Of a stretch of 64,000 bases of DNA, positions 58,828 through 64,000 are shown piece by piece. Below the pieces are notes generated by a model. The model had not been told where the DNA came from. It saw only the letters and a program-made list of their open reading frames with translations, and ran no database searches. The stretch spans positions 179,862,001-179,926,000 of the forward strand of contig JBITNC010000001.1 in the NCBI GenBank assembly GCA_050084985.1, written 5' to 3'. This stretch comes from Nageia nagi (lineage: Eukaryota; Pinophyta). The stretch's first letter is position 1; each line of letters starts with the position of its first letter. The translations under genes were made by a program, and so were the position numbers.

Positions 58828-61380
58828 CTAAGATATTTTCCAAGCTACTAATGTCCCAATTTGTTCTTGATAGATCATGCTTCTATTATGCAACTCTAAT
58901 TGCAAATTCCTATTACATAATGGTGCTTTAGGTGCTCTTTCTTTCTTGATATCCATGATATTATAGATGGTTATGGACATCAAGAGTATCACCAAATTGA
59001 GCATGGACCAATTTGTTGTAAGGCCTCCATATTTTGAATATACAATTGTAGCAGTGAAGCAATTGCTCCAAGTCAATCCTAACACTTTTCCCCATGTGTT
59101 TAAGTTGTTGTCTAGATACCCCATGATTTTGTATGTCTCTTATTCAAATGGAAACATGCCCACATGTAGATGATTAGGAGTGAAGTAAAAATTCCAAACT
59201 AAGGTGAGTTCTCCTCCACATGTCTCAATTCTATATTTAATGTTTCTTTCATTCCTAAGAACCTCTAAGCTGATGAAATACCAGTGTGAAGTGGAGTATC
59301 TATTTGAGGAAAGTATACTCCAAGATTAGTGGTAACCATGTATGACCATCAATGAGTTACCTATAAAATGTTCAATCCTCTTTTGTGTCTTCAAGTTGAG
59401 CATAATAGTATCTAGTATATCTGAGTATGTACCAATGGTCTTTGCTAAGATTTTTTCATGCAATCCTCCTTCATCCCTATATCATGATTTGGTTTGGAGT
59501 CTTCATTCCCATCATATCATTCTTTAGCACTATCTCCATTAATCAATTCCTCAATAAGTGCTCTTCCGTCAAGGAATGCATTTGGGGATTCAAGACATAT
59601 TTCAATTGGTAAATTGTAATCCATATTTTACAAAGAAACATTCCCTATTCTCCCTATCTTCCTATCACTAAGCTTATGTTTTATCTTCTTATTTATGTCC
59701 ATTATTCCCTCCTTGTTCTTTTGAGCTTTATTCAGGTATTGAGGTAAATAAACATTATCTTGTTTGAGATGAATAAACACTTCTTATAACTAAAACTTTT
59801 TTATAATAGCTTTGTCTGATTCCTGCTTGATATTACAAAGTTTTGATCTATATTGAAGTTCCTTTTTTGTATATTTTTTATGTTCAATGTCAAGTCTTCT
59901 TTGAATCTCCATTATTTTCTTAATTATTGAATTTTTAATTTCAAACTTGTATTTTAATTTAATAATCATGGTACTGGGCCTTAAAAGAAATGAATTCTAT
60001 CTAAGCCTTTTCTAGATCCAATCCCTTCTCTATCTCAACCAACTCTAATTCCTGTAGTAATATTCTCATGTCCCATAATGCCTTATCTGACATCTATGTT
60101 AGTGCAATGACCTTGTTGGAAAGTTTTAATGTTTCTCATTATATCTTCTTTAGATATCGTTCACCTTTTGATCATTGTGTCTAGTTATTCCCTCCATATT
60201 TTTAACATGCTTTTCCTTTTCCACTTTCAACTATAATTCATGTTGCTTCTATATTTCAATAGTTATACATTCAGTTGCAAGTAATTATGTACGAATTTTC
60301 TCTTCCAATGTTCTTTTCCTTTCTTAAGCTAGTGTAGTTAGTTCGGATCCCTTTGCTAACTCTTATTGGAATTGATGTATTTACATATTCTATAGTTTGA
60401 TAATTCCATGATGATTTGAGACTTCCTTTTGTAAAGCTTAAACCTCTTTTTCCTTTCAATGTATGGTGGTTGCAAATTATGCTTCCATTGATTCCTCTCT
60501 TTTTTATTCTTATTGTTGTGATATGGTAGCTTCTTCCAATGATACTTGAGCTAGTTAAAACTTCTTTTTCCACTCAAACCTTTCCTTTTTTTCCCCCTCC
60601 AAAAGTCTACAAACTTTTTCATGTTATTCTTCCAATGTTTTATGCTTATGTTGCATTTATTATTGAAATTTTGTAGCCTCTTGCAATGTCCCTTGAGCTA
60701 ATTCATATTTCATTTTCCATTCAAAACTCTCTTCTTTCATTCCATCCTGAAGTTTGCAAATTTTGTGATGCTTTTCTTCCAATATTGTATACTTTTGTTG
60801 CACCCTTGATAGCCAATTTGAATCCCTCCTTATCCTTGATAACCAATTTAAACCAATTTATCCTCGAGTGATAAGCACTTTGTTTGTAGTTCATTTATGA
60901 TAGTCTTCAATTCTATGTCTAGTTCAAATACCCTAGATAGTACTACATGTTCCTTCCTTCTTAACTCCATAAGTTCCATCTTAGTGCTAGCTAGCTCAAC
61001 CTTGATCAAATATATCATAGTTGATTCACTATTGATCTCTTTGGGATGGGTGTCCTTATTTGGAACTACTTTACCCTTTTCCTTCTTTAGTGGTGGTATG
61101 CTTTTTCCTTGATCTAATGGGTTTATTCTTGCTGAGTTGGAGTACGAGTGCGATGGGTGATTTTTAGTAGATACTTTATTCATAAATTCCATAAATATCT
61201 TAAAGTCTATAGTCTTATTATAATTTTTTGATCTATCTTATACACCTTTTGTAGCTCTTCTAATTTTTCTACCCTTGGTCCTTTCATGGGTGTACAAGTC
61301 TCATTGGGTAATTTTAAACTCATTATGGTTGATATTCGTAAAATTGTATCAAGTCACTTGTCTACCTTTTCTACATCCAT
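58828..61380 (-). pseudogene. long coiled-coil ORF of the 6.4-kb element, unknown function
   Basis: About 850 codons on the minus strand with several stops and shifts. ATG at 61380 gives MDVEKVDK, then MKGPRVEKLEELQKVY. 61192-60848 is open (SIPPLKKEKGKVVPNK, MELMELRRKEHVVLS, LETK-like helices). At 60790-60500 a ~148-bp unit occurs twice, each copy with LEE-x-H-x-K(I/V)C and FEWK(M/K)K; this is strongly coiled-coil-like. More helices follow (QELELVEIEKGLDLEKA near 60040). From about 59470 to 58828 a globular-looking part has few stops: GTYSDILDTIMLNLK, YFTPNHLHVGMFPFE, LTWSNC and LCNRNLQLELHNRSM. The stop at 58828 is about 25 nt before the purine tract, so the frame belongs to the element. I recognise no family. 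Confidence 0.6.
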
Positions 61381-62127
61381 GATTCAAATAGAAAAACTTA
61401 TCCCTCATAAAATTCTAAGGTCATTCCATGATGAAATGGATTGGTCCATATATCAAGATGCTTGATTGCCAAAAGTTAAGCTTGTGGCCTAACATCTCCC
61501 TTTTTGCCTCTAAAAATACATAAACTCCTCTACAACTCTAATGTATGCCCTCACATGATCATAAAATACCAAATATACCTCAAAATATAGCCCAAAATGC
61601 TATGTTCACTTTAAGATAACTTCATATGTATGTAAAACTCTAAAAATACTCTTGGTGTACCAACATCCTCCATAGGGTGATCCTAAAATATAGAATAAAC
61701 CTCATAAATACCCCCAAAATAATAATGTCTATCATAAAATGGACTCATAATGTCAACATATGGTTCTAAATAACCTTAAAATACTAATAAAGTCTCAAAA
61801 CTTGCTCCAAAATATTTGTGTCAACCTCATGATTCTAAAATAACTTTGAACCAAGCTTCTTCAACCCAAATGAACCTTCACTTGGAACTTGATCAAGCTG
61901 AACAGTTCATTTGAGAGCAACTAAAATAAAAAAAAATATGGTCAAAATAGGTATAATTTCACACTTTCAATATCTTTATCCAACAATTTCATCTCCAAAC
62001 CCTCAAAATATACCTTGTAATGCCTAACGAGCCCAATTCAAATGATAGAATGTTGTCTTCTTCTCTATTCTCCTCTTCAGTAATTAAAATTCTTCCAAGA
62101 TCTAACCCAAAAATATGTCAAGATATT

Positions 62128-62140
62128 GGCTTTAATACCC
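62128..62140 (-). promoter_or_regulatory. primer binding site, tRNA-iMet type
   Basis: Minus-strand GGGTATTAAAGCC next to the 5' LTR, three mismatches from tggtatcagagcc. Confidence 0.7.
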
Positions 62141-62141
62141 T

Positions 62142-63664
62142 TTTAATGAGATAAACTAGGGCTCACTCCTCGAACATGCCCTAGGGGAGGGGCGTTTAAT
62201 TGTATAGCTTTGATACTAATCAAACAAGCTCAAAATTACAAAAGATGCCTAGTGTCTAACTAGAATTGATAAATATGAATTCAAACTTAGAAAACATATC
62301 CAATAACCCAATGTCTATCTATAGAGAACAAAATAAGAAATTCAAGTATGCAATACTTCCAAAATTCCAACATTCTAATTAGGGAAACAAAAATAAATAT
62401 TCAACTACAAAATTACCCTTCCAAATCTAATGTCCAAGCATTAAGTGATAAACACCCAAAATAATAACAAATAACAACTCAATGGCCAAAGTAATTATAT
62501 TCAAAGAATAGAATCATAGTAACCTCCATTACAATGATAATGTAGTGTAGATTGATGCTCCAAGGCATAGACCCATAGTGTGGTAAGGCTTGCACTAGGG
62601 CTTCCTCCTCCAATAGCTATGATGGAATCTCATAAATCTACTAGCAGTATTCTAATAATCCAAGGGAAATCCCAACATCCCCTAAATATCTAATTTTAAT
62701 CCTTTATGTTCACTAAGCCTCAAGAAATCACTACATAAACCTAAGTTATGTCAAGCTTCAAGCTCTTTATGCCATTGATGTGGAACCAAGAGAGGTGTAA
62801 CCCTAACTAAGAGAAGAATAAATCCAATACCATACATATATTTTTCTTCTAGGGATACTCCTTATATAGGTAACTTCAACTTCTAATCATGTGTTGAGAT
62901 TGATGTAATCTCATCCAACGGTGTTCAGGGTTGATTCATGTTTTCACTTATCCCATGTCTAGGATTGAGGTACCTCAAGATGGGAATAATCACATATAAG
63001 GGACCAGAAATACCACGTCTAAGAAGGAAGGATTTTTAGGTGCCTTGAAATCATCATGGTTTCTCATGTTAAGTACCATAAATCAATCCTTGCCCCATGT
63101 ACAAGTATGGGAGTCATAAACTTGCCTATGAATACCAAATTACAAGATCTAATGGCCAAGTATGCAACTTCCCATTAAAGAAGACTAATATTACATTTGT
63201 AATTATTAATGTATCTTGGAATCATATATTACAAGTGGCCTACCAAATTATAAGTATTATTTGGCACATAAATACCTATGGCTCATTTATTACATAGAAA
63301 TAATAAATAATGACTCATATATTCCTACATTCCATGTTGGAGGATATCTAAGTGGAATTACATTAAAGTATTTATAATTAAATATAAATCACATCTAGAT
63401 TAATGAAATATCAATTGCACATCCTTAGAGGATAGACATCACTCTCAAATGAGAGTAAATTACATATACCCATGCACACACAATATGAGCATATTGGCCT
63501 GGAAGGTGAAATTCAAAGCACCATATCTTCCTCAACCTATCAAAATAATTAGCATAAGGTCCTCTTTCCATTTTAAGTGTTGGAACATCCATTCCTTACT
63601 TATGGAAGATATAATCTTCTTAAAACCAAAAATGAGTAAAACCTTACAAATTGGGGACATTACA
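62142..63664 (-). repeat. 5' LTR of the 6.4-kb element
   Basis: Aligns with 57254-58790 with frequent substitutions and small indels. The lower edge TTTAATG corresponds to TGTAATG of the other copy. Confidence 0.85.
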
Positions 63665-64000
63665 TATAGTTGTTTCTTAGAGGTGATCTTATTGGTACAC
63701 TATATTTGCTTGCTAACTCCTCTAACGATATCTCCTATAGGTGGGGAAGAATGCAAACAAGGGACATCATAATTTTGGAGATAAAAGTGAAGAGGTATTT
63801 CAAGAAAAAAATAAGGTTGGAAAGGGTGTTTCCAATGGTAAGATAAGGCAGATGTAAATACAAAAGGTGCAAATAAGTATTCAAAATTAGGTTAAGCAAA
63901 TTCCATTAAGGGATATTGAAATATTTAAGAGTGTAAGACAAAGTTTTCTCATATTTTTATATAGTTTGTATATTGATGATGGTGAATATTTTATGCAAGA
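63665..64000 (+). pseudogene. Copia remnant continued: pre-integrase, then INT-RT linker
   Basis: Directly after the TATAG duplication, RGDLIGTLYLLANSS continues the pre-integrase segment of the gag-protease remnant that stops at 57248. By about 63730 the sequence is already linker-like (SEEVFQEKNKVGKG), and near 63900 it reads KQIPLRDIEIF, then SLYIDDGEYFMQ, similar to the segment just before Copia RT. The integrase core is therefore missing, and the element continues beyond the window. Confidence 0.65.

Larger units (their letters stand above)
57254..63664 (-). mobile_element. 6.4-kb LTR element with one unidentified ORF
   Basis: Direct repeats at 57254-58790 and 62142-63664 (about 1.53 kb) are flanked by an exact TATAG duplication (57249-57253 and 63665-63669). 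On the minus strand the LTR begins TGTAATATCCCC. The primer site GGGTATTAAAGCC (iMet type) lies below the right LTR and a purine tract above the left LTR, so it reads on the minus strand. The 3.35-kb interior has no gag, protease, RT, RNase H or integrase, but one decayed frame fills most of it. LTR copies differ at many positions, so this insertion is old. It interrupts a Copia remnant. Confidence 0.88.

Noticed and set aside
60271-60573. 100-codon minus-strand frame in the 6.4-kb element
   Set aside because: It overlaps the coiled-coil repeats in a different frame from the one showing the LEE/FEWK repeat, so it is a shadow of the decayed ORF.

Overview
This is AT-rich, repeat-dense nuclear DNA from a land plant. 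The evidence is plant-type Ty1/Copia and Ty3/Gypsy elements, tRNA-iMet-type primer sites, large non-autonomous LTR elements and a decayed plant-mobile-domain-like gene. No intact host gene, tRNA or rRNA was seen. The species cannot be told from the sequence; a large-genome plant such as a gymnosperm or fern would fit.

Layout. 1-1.8 kb: AT-rich DNA with a degenerate ~190-bp repeat. 1.8-5.7 kb: minus-strand Copia remnant (integrase C-terminus, RT, RNase H), split by a 1.8-kb candidate solo LTR with target duplication TTGAA; the insert holds a GC-rich repeat and a 21-bp minisatellite. 5.7-9.35 kb: second minus-strand Copia remnant (gag, protease, integrase, RT) with primer site and 5' LTR. 9.35-13.1 kb: no genes seen. 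13.1-22.3 kb: plus-strand LTR element lacking gag/pol (LARD-like, duplication GTATG), itself carrying a poly(A)-ended insertion with a ~25-bp duplication. 22.3-24.9 kb: non-coding, with a patch of inverted repeats. 24.9-26.84 kb plus 35.92-36.06 kb: minus-strand plant-mobile-domain-like pseudogene, split by a Gypsy element.

26,845-35,921 is that Gypsy element and the only young element here: two 1,464-bp LTRs, duplication TATCC, two long intact minus-strand ORFs. Gag, protease and an archaeal-type RNase H lie upstream of an in-frame UAG; RT, a degenerate RNase H and a DD35E integrase lie downstream. Its LTR carries regularly spaced TGACGTCA-type sites upstream of a TATA box.

36-51 kb: degenerate satellite-like repeats, a stop-ridden plus-strand Gypsy gag remnant and unassigned AT-rich DNA. 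51.0-55.0 kb: small minus-strand LTR element related to the 13-22 kb one. 55.3-64 kb: plus-strand Copia remnant (5' LTR, gag, protease, start of the INT-RT linker), split by a 6.4-kb minus-strand LTR element (duplication TATAG) whose internal region holds one decayed ORF of about 850 codons, coiled-coil rich, with no domain I recognise.

Most coding segments are dead. The only plausible recent activity is the Gypsy element. The best candidates for something new are its domain order and UAG junction, its LTR site array, and the unidentified long ORF of the 57-64 kb element.
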